A stretch of 11,370 nt of DNA from Lentisphaeria bacterium (GCA_019408975.1 DXVA01000100.1:1-11370), one strand, 5' to 3'. Shown: positions 1-7,198, numbered from the stretch's first letter. Made by a program: numbers and translations. The notes: generated by a model from the sequence alone, not told the origin.

Positions 1-2
1 AC

Positions 3-1031
3 GGAGATATCGCCGATCTTGTGAAAAAGGGCAAAGTGGATGCCTTACTGATCGGCACCCGGTGCAACCTGCATACGGTGCTGGCTGTGGAGGCGTTGAA
101 ATACGATCTTCCTGTGTGGCTTGAGAAACCGGTGGCAATCTCCATGGAACAGGCGCTTGCGCTGGAACGGGCGTGCCGGGAAAAGCCGGACCGCATTCTT
201 GTCAGTTTTCCTCTGCGCGCGACTCCGATTTATGAGCGTGCCAGAGAAATTCTGGACAGCGGGCGTTTGGGAAAAGTCGTGCATTTCAATGCTGTTAATT
301 ATGTTTCTTACGGGGGCGTTTATTTTGAGACCGCCTACCGGAATTTTGAGGTGACGCAGGGGCTTTTTCTGCAGAAAGCGACTCACGATTTCGATTATCT
401 GTGCCGGATTCTGAACTCACCGATCCGCAGAATTGCCGCATTGTGGTCGCGCGGACAGATTTTCGGCGGCGACAAGCCGGAAAACATCCGGTGCGGAGAG
501 TGCGATGAAGTGGAAAACTGCATGGAGAGCCCTTTGAACCGTATGCGCGGGAATTCCGGCGGAGACCTCAGAAGTCATCTCTGCCCGTTCAGTTCACGCC
601 TCGGAACACCGGAGAGCGGAATGAATGAAGATGCTTCCAGTGCATTGATTGAACTTGAAAACGGAATTCACGGAGTGTATTCCCAGGTGTTCTTCACCCG
701 TCGTGCCGCATGGCGCGGCGCGACTTTCAGCGGATACCGGGGGACACTCTCTTTTGACTGGCCAAGTGCGGAAATCCGTATGACGGAACATTTTGCACCG
801 TTTGCCACCGTGATCAACGCGCCGAAGAAGGATTCCCATTTCGGCGGCGATTATGAACTCGGGCGCAGTTTCCGGGACATGATCCTGAAAGGACGGACTC
901 CTCTTGCAGGAATTGAGGACGGCCTGAACAGCGTCTATGCCTGTCTCGCCGCGAAACAATCTGCCGAAACGGGAAAATTCGTCAAGGTCAGGCATTTCGG
1001 GGATGTTTTCCCGAAACGCATGAAATCATAG
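3..1031 (+). CDS. Gfo/Idh/MocA family oxidoreductase, 5'-truncated by the window edge
   Basis: This is the C-terminal part of an NAD(P)-dependent sugar or inositol dehydrogenase-like enzyme. The frame is open to the window edge (it reads GDIADL before the GTG at 21), so the GTG is internal and the GxGxxG end of the Rossmann domain is missing. Visible family marks, numbered from the GTG: the hallmark EKP motif at residues 35-37, and a following alpha/beta C-terminal domain with the usual 'F..R..P....A+..i..G.lG' pattern at about 60-85 and 'THDFDYLCRIL' at about 121-131. A cysteine group (C158, C161, C167, C188) sits in the C-terminal domain; similar CxxC..C inserts occur in some members of this family. 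The exact substrate cannot be read from the sequence. It ends 80 bases before the GntR gene and may belong to the same transcription unit or be the last gene of an upstream sugar cluster. Confidence 0.88.
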   Translation, partial: GDIADLVKKGKVDALLIGTRCNLHTVLAVEALKYDLPVWLEKPVAISMEQALALERACREKPDRILVSFPLRATPIYERAREILDSGRLGKVVHFNAVNYVSYGGVYFETAYRNFEVTQGLFLQKATHDFDYLCRILNSPIRRIAALWSRGQIFGGDKPENIRCGECDEVENCMESPLNRMRGNSGGDLRSHLCPFSSRLGTPESGMNEDASSALIELENGIHGVYSQVFFTRRAAWRGATFSGYRGTLSFDWPSAEIRMTEHFAPFATVINAPKKDSHFGGDYELGRSFRDMILKGRTPLAGIEDGLNSVYACLAAKQSAETGKFVKVRHFGDVFPKRMKS

Positions 1032-1097
1032 GTTTTTGAAATCTTTGCGGTTCCCGTTTGAAAAGCTTCGTGTGCAGGTTACAGTAAGGCGGAATCC

Positions 1098-1104
1098 GGA
1101 GGAG
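1098..1104 (+). promoter_or_regulatory. Strong Shine-Dalgarno site of the GntR regulator gene
   Basis: GGAGGAG lies 7 bases before the ATG at 1112 and fixes that start. The rest of the 80-base gap (1032-1111) contains two TTGAAA hexamers (1036-1041 and 1058-1063), but neither has a convincing -10 partner, so no promoter is called there. Confidence 0.75.
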
Positions 1105-1111
1105 ATGAAAT

Positions 1112-2248
1112 ATGACGACGCATATCATTAAAAAAGACGCGCTTTATGAGCGTTTGAAGCAGGATATTCTGCTGGGGCATTATAAGGAGGGGGACCGTTT
1201 GCCCAGCGAGCCGCGTCTCGCGTCTGCGCTCAAAGCTGGACGTGTTACCGTGCGGTCCGCTCTGGAACGTCTGGAAAAAGAGAAACTGGTGCTGCGTTAT
1301 CAGGGAAAAGGAACCTTTGTGGCAAGCCGTTCCGGAAAAGAGAATTATGCGGGGCACTATCTGCTGATCTATTTCGATTCTTCCGATTTTTCGAGTTCGT
1401 CGCTTCACATCATGCCGGGAATCGAGCAGTATTGCGCCAGGCTGAACATACGCCTGACGAAAATGCCGCTTTCCGTTATCCGCTTTGCCGGTTATGAGCG
1501 TTCTCTTGAAATTCTGGGACAGGATCATTACAGCGGAGTCATCCTGCTGGCGCATTGTTTTACGGGGAAAGAGGTGGAGCTTGGAATACTCAAGGCGTTG
1601 AAACTGCCGGTAGTGCTTCCACATGCGGTGAAGGAGGATGCGGAAACAACAGGTTTTGCGACGCTTTATTATCAGGTGCATGAAGCGGTGGAAGAGGCGG
1701 TGCGCTACCTGGTCTCGCTCGGGTTGAAGCGTTTTGCGACGTTTAATTTCATTGATCAGGTTCGCAGTTCCACTCCGGTTTTCAACTGGTCGCCGGAGGA
1801 TTACCTGCTTATGCTGAAGCGGAACGGTGCGGATGCTTCGCCGGAGCTGATTTATGAGATGGAACAGTCGGACCTTGAATCTGTGGAACGGGCTCTCCTG
1901 CATCTGCGGAAACGGAGTCCCGGAATTCGCTCCATTTTCTGCTGTTCGGACTTCTGCGCCCTGCGGGTCTATCAGGCATGTGCGAATCACGGAATCAGAA
2001 TTCCGGAGGACCTGACAGTGATGGGATTCTGCGGTTATCCGGGCGGACGCCTGCTTGCCCCGTCTCTCTCGACAGTGGACTTGCAGTATGAGAATATCGG
2101 GCATATGGCGGTCGATGTCCTGCGGCATTCCGATGAATGGTTCGGCAGGGATGTCCCCTGCCTGCCGACTCCGCACCGACTGGTTGCGGGGGGCAGCACG
2201 GGTTCAGGAAAAAAGAAAACGGCAAAGACAGGAAGAAAGGAAAACTAA
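1112..2248 (+). CDS. GntR-family transcriptional regulator with LacI-like effector domain
   Basis: A 378-residue DNA-binding repressor or activator of the AraR-like hybrid type. Residues 5-72 form a GntR winged helix-turn-helix: 'YERLKQDILLGHYKEGDRLPSE' start, the recognition-helix stretch 'VTVRSALERLEKEKLV' and the wing 'RYQGKGTFVAS'. Residues about 88-355 resemble a periplasmic-binding-protein-like LacI sensor fold, with a late 'IPEDLTVMGFCGYPGGR' segment followed by 'LSTVDLQYENIGHMAVDVL', both classical for LacI/GalR regulators. Such proteins normally bind a sugar and release the operator. The tail (about 360-378) is Lys/Arg/Gly-rich. The stop codon abuts the ATG of the next gene (TAA-ATG), so it probably co-regulates and is co-transcribed with the pseudopilin and secreted proteins downstream. 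The inducing sugar is unknown. Confidence 0.92.
   Translation: MTTHIIKKDALYERLKQDILLGHYKEGDRLPSEPRLASALKAGRVTVRSALERLEKEKLVLRYQGKGTFVASRSGKENYAGHYLLIYFDSSDFSSSSLHIMPGIEQYCARLNIRLTKMPLSVIRFAGYERSLEILGQDHYSGVILLAHCFTGKEVELGILKALKLPVVLPHAVKEDAETTGFATLYYQVHEAVEEAVRYLVSLGLKRFATFNFIDQVRSSTPVFNWSPEDYLLMLKRNGADASPELIYEMEQSDLESVERALLHLRKRSPGIRSIFCCSDFCALRVYQACANHGIRIPEDLTVMGFCGYPGGRLLAPSLSTVDLQYENIGHMAVDVLRHSDEWFGRDVPCLPTPHRLVAGGSTGSGKKKTAKTGRKEN
2230..2241 (+). promoter_or_regulatory. Shine-Dalgarno region for the pseudopilin gene inside the regulator's 3' end
   Basis: AGGAAGAAAGGA ends 7 bases before the ATG at 2249. The purine-rich codons for the basic C-terminal tail of the regulator double as the ribosome binding site for the next gene, which supports translational coupling of the two genes. 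Confidence 0.6.
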
Positions 2249-2971
2249 ATGAAGCGGCATTCAGAGACGGGATCATCGGAGCATACGGGATGTTTTACAT
2301 TGATAGAGCTTCTGATCGTGATTTCGATCATCGCGATACTGGCGGCGATGCTTCTGCCGGCATTGGGCAAGGCGCGGGAAAAAGCATATTCCACGCAATG
2401 CCTTTCCCAACTGAAACAGCTGGGGCTTGCAATGAACCAGTATGCGGATGATTACAAGGGGTATTTCCCGCATTATCAATTCGTGAATCCGCTTGCTCCT
2501 TATGCGGGTGTCAGAACTGAATTGCAGGGCAATGGACTGCCGAAGCTGGCATGGCCGTACAACCGACCCGGCATCTTTCATTGTCCGAAAGACAGGGAGT
2601 CGGTTGATTATTACAACAGCAATGTTGCCATGCCCGGCTATGCGGGCGCAACACTGGTCATGGCTCAAAGTTATGCGGTCAATTACTATACCCGCAGCGA
2701 CAGGTCTGATGACAGCAATATCGCCGTTGCGGTAAGGCAGGTGAAACAGCCATCCCGGACATTCTGTCTGATTGATGGTTATGGATGCGTGACGAAAGGG
2801 GCTTTCCCGTTCGATCCCGGGAAAACGCCGCCGTCTTCTGTGACGGAAAACGCCTGTCGCCCGCGGCATATGAACAGTGCCAATCTTGTATTTGTCGCCG
2901 GGAATGCGGAGAGCGGCAGTATTCTCCAGCTTCGTATGAGGAAGGACAAAGATTTATTTTTCACTGAGTGA
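2249..2971 (+). CDS. Prepilin-type N-terminal cleavage/methylation domain protein (type II secretion pseudopilin-like)
   Basis: A 240-residue protein with a type III (prepilin) signal: a 15-residue leader, then FTLIELL at 16-22 and a hydrophobic helix to about residue 39 ending in 'MLLPALGKAREKA'. Glu20 is the conserved +5 residue if Phe16 is +1. Cleavage would be by a prepilin peptidase at the inner membrane, after which the protein can enter a pseudopilus. The C-terminal domain matches the PVC-type pseudopilin family: 'YAVNYYTRS' in the middle, 'PSRTFCLIDGYG' at about 170-181, and a final 'RHMNSANLVFVAGN' resembling the H-X9-DG motif. Two departures are visible: the residue before Phe16 is Cys (Gly14 is one further upstream), and the DG of H-X9-DG reads AG (His207, Ala217-Gly218). 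Its start abuts the regulator stop, and the genes that follow encode secreted carbohydrate-related proteins, so it may help export or display them. No other secretion genes are in the window. Confidence 0.9.
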   Translation: MKRHSETGSSEHTGCFTLIELLIVISIIAILAAMLLPALGKAREKAYSTQCLSQLKQLGLAMNQYADDYKGYFPHYQFVNPLAPYAGVRTELQGNGLPKLAWPYNRPGIFHCPKDRESVDYYNSNVAMPGYAGATLVMAQSYAVNYYTRSDRSDDSNIAVAVRQVKQPSRTFCLIDGYGCVTKGAFPFDPGKTPPSSVTENACRPRHMNSANLVFVAGNAESGSILQLRMRKDKDLFFTE

Positions 2972-3009
2972 TTCTGTATCCGAAATAACAAAAAAGAAAG
3001 GATGAAACA

Positions 3010-3564
3010 ATGAAACACACACTTTTGATGCTCGGAGCTCTTTTCGCAGGAACTGTTCTCTTTGCTGAGGAGCTTGACGTCAACGGAAGCTTCATGAAAA
3101 CCAGTCCGCAGGATGCGAAGCAGGCTGCCGGATGGGTGAAGTCATGGAGCAACATGAAAGACATCGGCAGCGTAACGCTTGAAAAGGGATCGGCAGACGG
3201 CAGAAACGCCGTCCGGCTCAAGACGACCAGACTTCTGACTCCTTATACGAGTCTCGTGGAAATTCCTGTGACGGCAGGCAAAGAGATCACGATTTCATTC
3301 GATGCGAAAGGAAAAGGGAGAATCAGCGATTGTTTCTATGTGCACGGTGTTGCTCCGAAGAAGGAATACTATGGGCGTTTCCACAATAAAAATGTGGCTG
3401 TCACGCCGGAATTCAAACGCTATGCGTTTACTTTCAAGACTCCCCCGGCGGAATATATGGACGGCAAGACCAAAAAAGGGATTCCCGGTTTCGTGCGTCC
3501 CGGAGTCTGCGTCTTTGCCGATTCCGATATCGTGATTGAGAATGTGAAAGTCGATGTGAAGTGA
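3010..3564 (+). CDS. Small secreted beta-sandwich protein, CBM4/9-like
   Basis: A 184-residue exported protein. Residues 1-19 are a Sec signal peptide (MKH, hydrophobic core, then 'LFA' with likely cleavage before Glu20). The mature part is one small domain of alternating strands. It opens with 'VNGSF', has 'GRNAVRLKTTRL' and 'IPVTAGKEITISFDAKGKG' in the middle and ends with 'SDIVIENVKVDVK'. This order (N-G-x-F start, 'aGk.ytisFdaKg', terminal 'i.idnv.v') is typical of CBM_4_9-like jelly rolls that bind glycans. No catalytic motif is seen. The start is supported by an AAAGGA at 2996-3001 and the signal peptide. It lies 38 bases after the pseudopilin gene and 27 bases before the large DUF4838 gene, whose C-terminal domain is of similar type. 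The binding function is inferred, since the family match is by pattern only. Confidence 0.72.
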   Translation: MKHTLLMLGALFAGTVLFAEELDVNGSFMKTSPQDAKQAAGWVKSWSNMKDIGSVTLEKGSADGRNAVRLKTTRLLTPYTSLVEIPVTAGKEITISFDAKGKGRISDCFYVHGVAPKKEYYGRFHNKNVAVTPEFKRYAFTFKTPPAEYMDGKTKKGIPGFVRPGVCVFADSDIVIENVKVDVK

Positions 3565-3591
3565 ATTGAAGCATCAGGCAAGGATGTTCAG

Positions 3592-6531
3592 ATGAAAAAA
3601 AGATTGCTTATACTGGCTTTGTGTCTCGGAGCCGGAGGGATTTCAGCCGCAAATCCTCTGGCGGCGATCAACGACGATCCGCCGCCGCGCATAGAAAAAA
3701 TCGGCAGGGAAAAGACAATCCCGCTTGTCCGTGACGGAAAAACGGAGATGGAGATCGTGATTCCGGCGGATGCGTTTCCGATCGTCCGTTTTGCCGCGGA
3801 GGAAATTCAAAAAACATTGAAAAAAGCTTCCGGAGCCGATGTCCCGATCCTGAATGCCCCCTCCGGCAGCGGCAGGACAGTGCTTTTCCTGGGAGATCAG
3901 GAGGCGGTACGCGGGGCAGGGATTAAGGTTGACAGTATTCCGCGTGATGGTTTTATTCTGAAAACAGCGGGAAGGCAGATTTACCTTGCCGGCAGGGATG
4001 ATCCGAAACTGCGTCCCGATGCGCGCGGCTGGGGCGTCATCCGCGAACGCGGCACCCTGCACGGCGCTTACAGTTTTCTGGAACGTTTTGCCGGAGTCCG
4101 CTATTATTTTCCCGGCGAGATCGGAACGGTGATCCCGGAAAATAAGAATATCGCCATGCCGGAAACGGAACTGCTGGACCGTCCGGATTTTCCTCGCAGG
4201 CGCATCGGTTTTTTCGGAAAAAACTGGATTCAGGAGGTGGACCCGGGAATGGCAGGGCTGTATCATTTCCGGCTGCGGACGGAGAGTTTCTATGTGCCAT
4301 GCTGTCATGGCTTGGAACGCATGAAATATCAGCTCCGTTTCACGAAGACGCATCCGGAGTATATTGCGATGGATGCGAACGGGAAACGTTATCTTGATCC
4401 CGGTTCCCCGTATTACGGCAACATCTGCTATACCAGCGAAGGAATGCGCAACGAGATTTACAGGGACGCGGAGGCTTTTCTGACCGGCAAGCCCGCTTCC
4501 TCGCGCGGACTTGCTTCATGGGACCCTTCCTCCGCCCAGCCGGGCTTTTTCGACCTGATGCCGAAAGACCATTTCAAGGACTGCATGTGTCCGGAGTGTC
4601 AGAAGTTCTATGCCGCCCATCCGAAGAAATCAGATCTTGTGTGGGATCTTCTGAACGACATTGCCGGGCGCCTGAAAAAGAACGGGATTCCCGGCATGGT
4701 GACGATGCTTGCCTATGGGCATTATACCGATGTTCCTGACATCGAATTTCAGGATAACGTTCTGGTGCAGGTCGCGGTAAACGGCCCGTGGGCGGAGACG
4801 AATCCCGCACTTCAGCGGAAACATGACCGGCGCATTCTCGACTGGAAACAGAAGATGAACCGCAAACCGTGGCTCTGGACCTACATCGGAAAATACGGCG
4901 CGCTGGAACTGCCGGGAGTTCCGCCGCTGACTCCGCGTGCCGTCGGAAGCTACTTCAAGCGTCAGGCGGGCAATATCTGCGGCGGTTTTGTAGAATCCGA
5001 ATCGGATTTCGAGCTGACGCAGTATCTGAATCTCTATGTTTTTTCCAGAGTGGCATGGGACAACCGGACGGATGTCGATGCGCTTCTGAAAGAGCATCAC
5101 CGTCTGATGTTCGGCAGGGGCGCCAATCCCATGGGCAGATTCTTCGACCGCATCGAGGAACTCTGGATGAACCGGATTGCCGGACGGATTGTCGAGACTC
5201 CGGTCGGGCCGCAGGCAGTGCCTCCCAGCGATTACGAATTGTGGGAAAAAATCTATTCCCCTGCGGAATTGAAAAGCTTTGAGAAACTCTTTGATGAGGC
5301 GGAAACCCTGGCAAAGGGAGATGCCGGAACGGAAAAGAGAATTGCTTATTTCAGAAAATACATTCTGGATACGATCAGGGAAGCGTCCGAACGCTATTTC
5401 AGAAATGCGGCGAATGCCGGCAAACTGGCGTATGACGGGAAAAGTCTGAAAAGTGGTGAAACGATTGTAATCGACGGCAGGCTTGACGATCCGGCGTGGG
5501 AAAAGGCGCCGGAAGAGTGGCTGGTGCCGTTCAAGGGCGATGTCTCGGAGGTCGGGACACGTTTCCGGCTGATGAAGGACGCGCACTGTCTGTATCTCTC
5601 CGTGTTCTGTGAGGAACCGGAGCAGGGGCAGATGATATTGAACTGCAAAGCGCGTGATGACAAGACGCTCTGGCAGGATTCAGGAATTGAATTCTTCCTT
5701 TCGCCGGACGGCGATCGCCGGAACTACATTCATTTCATCATCAATGCCGATGGTGTAGTCTATGATGCAAAATGTGAACGCATGGGAGGCGAAAGCCGTG
5801 CCGATACCGCATGGAATTCTTCCTCCGAAGTGAAAACCGCACGCGGGAAAGACGTATGGACTCTTGAATTACGCATTCCCTTGAAAGAGCTGGCGGGGTT
5901 CGATCCGGAGAAAGCGGTTTTCAATGTGGCGCGCAACCGGAATCTCAAGTCTCCGTGCGGCGTGAAGCTCTATACATGGAGTCCTTATATCAAAGGTTTT
6001 CATGATTCACTGAACTACGGCAGACTGCGTTTCGATGTCCCTGCGGAAGAGAAGCTGATTGAGAACGGTGATTTCACCGCGCCTTTTTCCGGGCGTTATT
6101 TCGGCGGCTGGTGGGCGGATCAGAATGAGGTCGATCAGGGCTTCATAGCGTATGACGGAAAAATATTCCGCAAAGGCGGGCAGAGCCTGCGCATCAGCAA
6201 CGACGGAAAGAAACGGCGGCTTGTGACGCAATGGCTGCCGAAGCTCAAGTCAAACACCTCTTATCAACTGACCTATGATTTGAAAATGGAGAACGTGAAA
6301 TCCGTGGGAAATGACGGCGGTGTTGTGATTAACTTCGGCGCTCCGGCAAATGTCTTCTACCCGAAGAACCGTTACTTCGGGACGATGCCGTGGACTTCTC
6401 AGGGAATGACTTTCAAAACCGGTGTTTTCACAAAGGAACATCCGGCGTTCATCCGTCTTCAGTTCTTCCCCGGCACGGGAACGGTATGGTTCGACAATCT
6501 GCGGCTGAAAGAGCTCAAAGACCAGCCATGA
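3592..6531 (+). CDS. Secreted DUF4838 protein with GH67N-like, CBM9-like and CBM4/9-like domains
   Basis: A 979-residue exported, probably glycan-active protein. Residues 1-20 are a Sec signal peptide ('KKRLLILALCLGAGGISA', cleavage near Ala19/Ala20). Residues about 30-195 resemble the N-terminal domain of alpha-glucuronidases (GH67N-like): 'FAAEEIQKTLKKASGADVPI' and HGAY at 157-160 with 'FLERFAGVRYYFPGE' following. Residues about 200-530 form the DUF4838 barrel-like core, including a CxCxxC cluster (C331, C333, C336) and an acidic 'FVESESDF' at 466-473. Residues about 622-815 are CBM9-like ('IDGRLDDPAWEKA', 'LYLSVFCEEPE', 'WTLELRIPLKEL'). Residues about 820-975 are CBM4/9-like ('IENGDF', 'FDNLRLKEL'). 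AAGGA at 3580-3584 is its ribosome site. DUF4838 has no firmly known activity; hydrolysis of an uronic or decorated glycan is plausible but unproven. The Cys at residue 11 does not form a lipobox. It is the last gene of the unit. Confidence 0.87.
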   Translation: MKKRLLILALCLGAGGISAANPLAAINDDPPPRIEKIGREKTIPLVRDGKTEMEIVIPADAFPIVRFAAEEIQKTLKKASGADVPILNAPSGSGRTVLFLGDQEAVRGAGIKVDSIPRDGFILKTAGRQIYLAGRDDPKLRPDARGWGVIRERGTLHGAYSFLERFAGVRYYFPGEIGTVIPENKNIAMPETELLDRPDFPRRRIGFFGKNWIQEVDPGMAGLYHFRLRTESFYVPCCHGLERMKYQLRFTKTHPEYIAMDANGKRYLDPGSPYYGNICYTSEGMRNEIYRDAEAFLTGKPASSRGLASWDPSSAQPGFFDLMPKDHFKDCMCPECQKFYAAHPKKSDLVWDLLNDIAGRLKKNGIPGMVTMLAYGHYTDVPDIEFQDNVLVQVAVNGPWAETNPALQRKHDRRILDWKQKMNRKPWLWTYIGKYGALELPGVPPLTPRAVGSYFKRQAGNICGGFVESESDFELTQYLNLYVFSRVAWDNRTDVDALLKEHHRLMFGRGANPMGRFFDRIEELWMNRIAGRIVETPVGPQAVPPSDYELWEKIYSPAELKSFEKLFDEAETLAKGDAGTEKRIAYFRKYILDTIREASERYFRNAANAGKLAYDGKSLKSGETIVIDGRLDDPAWEKAPEEWLVPFKGDVSEVGTRFRLMKDAHCLYLSVFCEEPEQGQMILNCKARDDKTLWQDSGIEFFLSPDGDRRNYIHFIINADGVVYDAKCERMGGESRADTAWNSSSEVKTARGKDVWTLELRIPLKELAGFDPEKAVFNVARNRNLKSPCGVKLYTWSPYIKGFHDSLNYGRLRFDVPAEEKLIENGDFTAPFSGRYFGGWWADQNEVDQGFIAYDGKIFRKGGQSLRISNDGKKRRLVTQWLPKLKSNTSYQLTYDLKMENVKSVGNDGGVVINFGAPANVFYPKNRYFGTMPWTSQGMTFKTGVFTKEHPAFIRLQFFPGTGTVWFDNLRLKELKDQP

Positions 6532-6551
6532 GAAAGAGAACCTGATCCCTC

Positions 6552-6599
6552 GGCGGCGGCAGGTTTCCTGCCGCTGCCCGGCAGTTTCGGCTGTCCGGG
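6552..6599. terminator. Double GC-rich hairpin between convergent genes
   Basis: The first stem pairs 6552-6563 with 6567-6578 (12 pairs including one G-T, three-base TTT loop). The second pairs 6577-6584 with 6591-6599 (8 pairs with one bulged T, loop TTTCGG). The two share 6577-6578 and so may be alternatives. They lie 20 bases after the stop of the DUF4838 gene and 17 bases before the stop of the opposing small membrane gene, a normal place for a bidirectional terminator. Neither strand shows a following U-run, so intrinsic termination may be weak or the hairpin may mainly block exonuclease. Confidence 0.55.
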
Positions 6600-6615
6600 A
6601 TGATGGATCAAGCTT

Positions 6616-6903
6616 TTACCGGGTATCTTTCCTGTCTCTGATGCGATTCCTGATCAGTTCCGCCATGCTCAGGATCATGATCATCAGGAATCCGATGTTC
6701 AGGATTGCAAAGAGATGCCCGATGAACGGCATATTCAGCGTGGAGTTGTCTATTTCCGTAAACCGGAAGAAAAGAAACATGGTGCAGAGCCCGATCAGAA
6801 ACAGGCTGGCATAGAATAAAAGTTCGACGATACTCCCGGCGGGACCCGTCGCGGTTTCCACTGTTGCATTGTTTTTCAATTTTCTGTTTTCGGGATATTT
6901 CAT
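6616..6903 (-). CDS. Small two-helix membrane protein of unknown function
   Basis: A 95-residue protein I cannot assign to a family. About 23 mostly polar N-terminal residues (KYPENRKLKNN) precede a hydrophobic segment at about 24-47 ('IVELLFYASLFLIGLCTMFLFF'-like, split here by nothing charged after the Glu), a short loop with 'TEIDNSTLNMPF', a second segment at about 60-82 ('HLFAILNIGFLMIMILSM'), and a basic tail 'RNRIRDRKDTR'. By the positive-inside rule both termini would be cytoplasmic. The gene is supported by an ideal Shine-Dalgarno sequence just upstream and by its helices. It follows the sensor kinase on the same strand after a 295-base gap, so a functional link to the kinase is possible but not shown. 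Confidence 0.75.
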   Translation of the reverse strand: MKYPENRKLKNNATVETATGPAGSIVELLFYASLFLIGLCTMFLFFRFTEIDNSTLNMPFIGHLFAILNIGFLMIMILSMAELIRNRIRDRKDTR

Positions 6904-6909
6904 AATGCC

Positions 6910-6917
6910 CCTCCTTT
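6910..6917 (-). promoter_or_regulatory. Shine-Dalgarno site of the small membrane protein gene
   Basis: On the minus strand AAAGGAGG ends 6 bases before the ATG at 6903. This near-perfect anti-16S match is the main support that the short gene is really translated. Confidence 0.75.
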
Positions 6918-7032
6918 TAGGTTTTCCTCCATCTGCCGGATGCCTGCTGTCCGGATGAGCGGCACCCGATGTGCCGGGTATATTTCCATGCGCCTGAACC
7001 GGCGGAGAGAGAAGATATAGAAAAATGTGACG

Positions 7033-7038
7033 ATTATA
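7033..7038 (-). promoter_or_regulatory. Possible -10 element for the small membrane protein gene
   Basis: A perfect TATAAT on the minus strand, overlapping the right arm of a 7-base inverted repeat. The -35 position is poor, so a regulated promoter needing an activator is as likely as a chance match. Confidence 0.25.
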
Positions 7039-7198
7039 TCTCTTTCAAGATCTCTCTGCGACACTTTTGTCTTTCGGCATCCGTATGAAAAGATGGAACT
7101 TGTTTCGCGTTAGACATGCTGATGCGGCAATTTGTTCCGGGGGCGTGAAAGACGGGATCATACATGGAGGCGGAGCATGAAATCTGCATCGGGACAGT

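Larger units (their letters stand above)
6904..7198. other. Non-coding stretch between sensor kinase and small membrane protein
   Basis: No believable gene is seen in these 295 bases. They hold a 6-pair hairpin at 6960-6976 (CGGCAC/GTGCCG), and a purine/AT-rich patch at about 7008-7052 with a 7-base inverted repeat (7013-7019 with 7035-7041). Inside the patch a minus-strand TATAAT occurs at 7033-7038. That hexamer could be the -10 of the small membrane gene, but no good -35 stands 16-18 bases upstream of it. If used, the leader would be roughly 120 bases and would contain the hairpin. No clear terminator for the kinase gene was found. Confidence 0.4.

Noticed and set aside
1036..1086. Promoter upstream of the GntR gene built on TTGAAA hexamers
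   Set aside because: Neither TTGAAA (1036 or 1058) has a -10-like hexamer at 16-18 bases, so no promoter is called.
1079..2176. A 365-codon open frame on the - strand across the GntR gene
   Set aside because: It mirrors the well-supported regulator, its translation is rich in Arg, His and Gln without domain features, and no ribosome site is seen.
3592..3651. Possible lipoprotein signal (LALC) in the DUF4838 protein
   Set aside because: The residue before Cys11 is Leu, not Gly, Ala or Ser, and the Cys lies too early in the hydrophobic core. A normal Sec signal with cleavage near residue 20 fits better.
4630..5586. A 318-codon open frame on the - strand inside the DUF4838 gene
   Set aside because: The sense frame encodes recognisable domains throughout; the antisense product has low-complexity Arg/His-rich composition.
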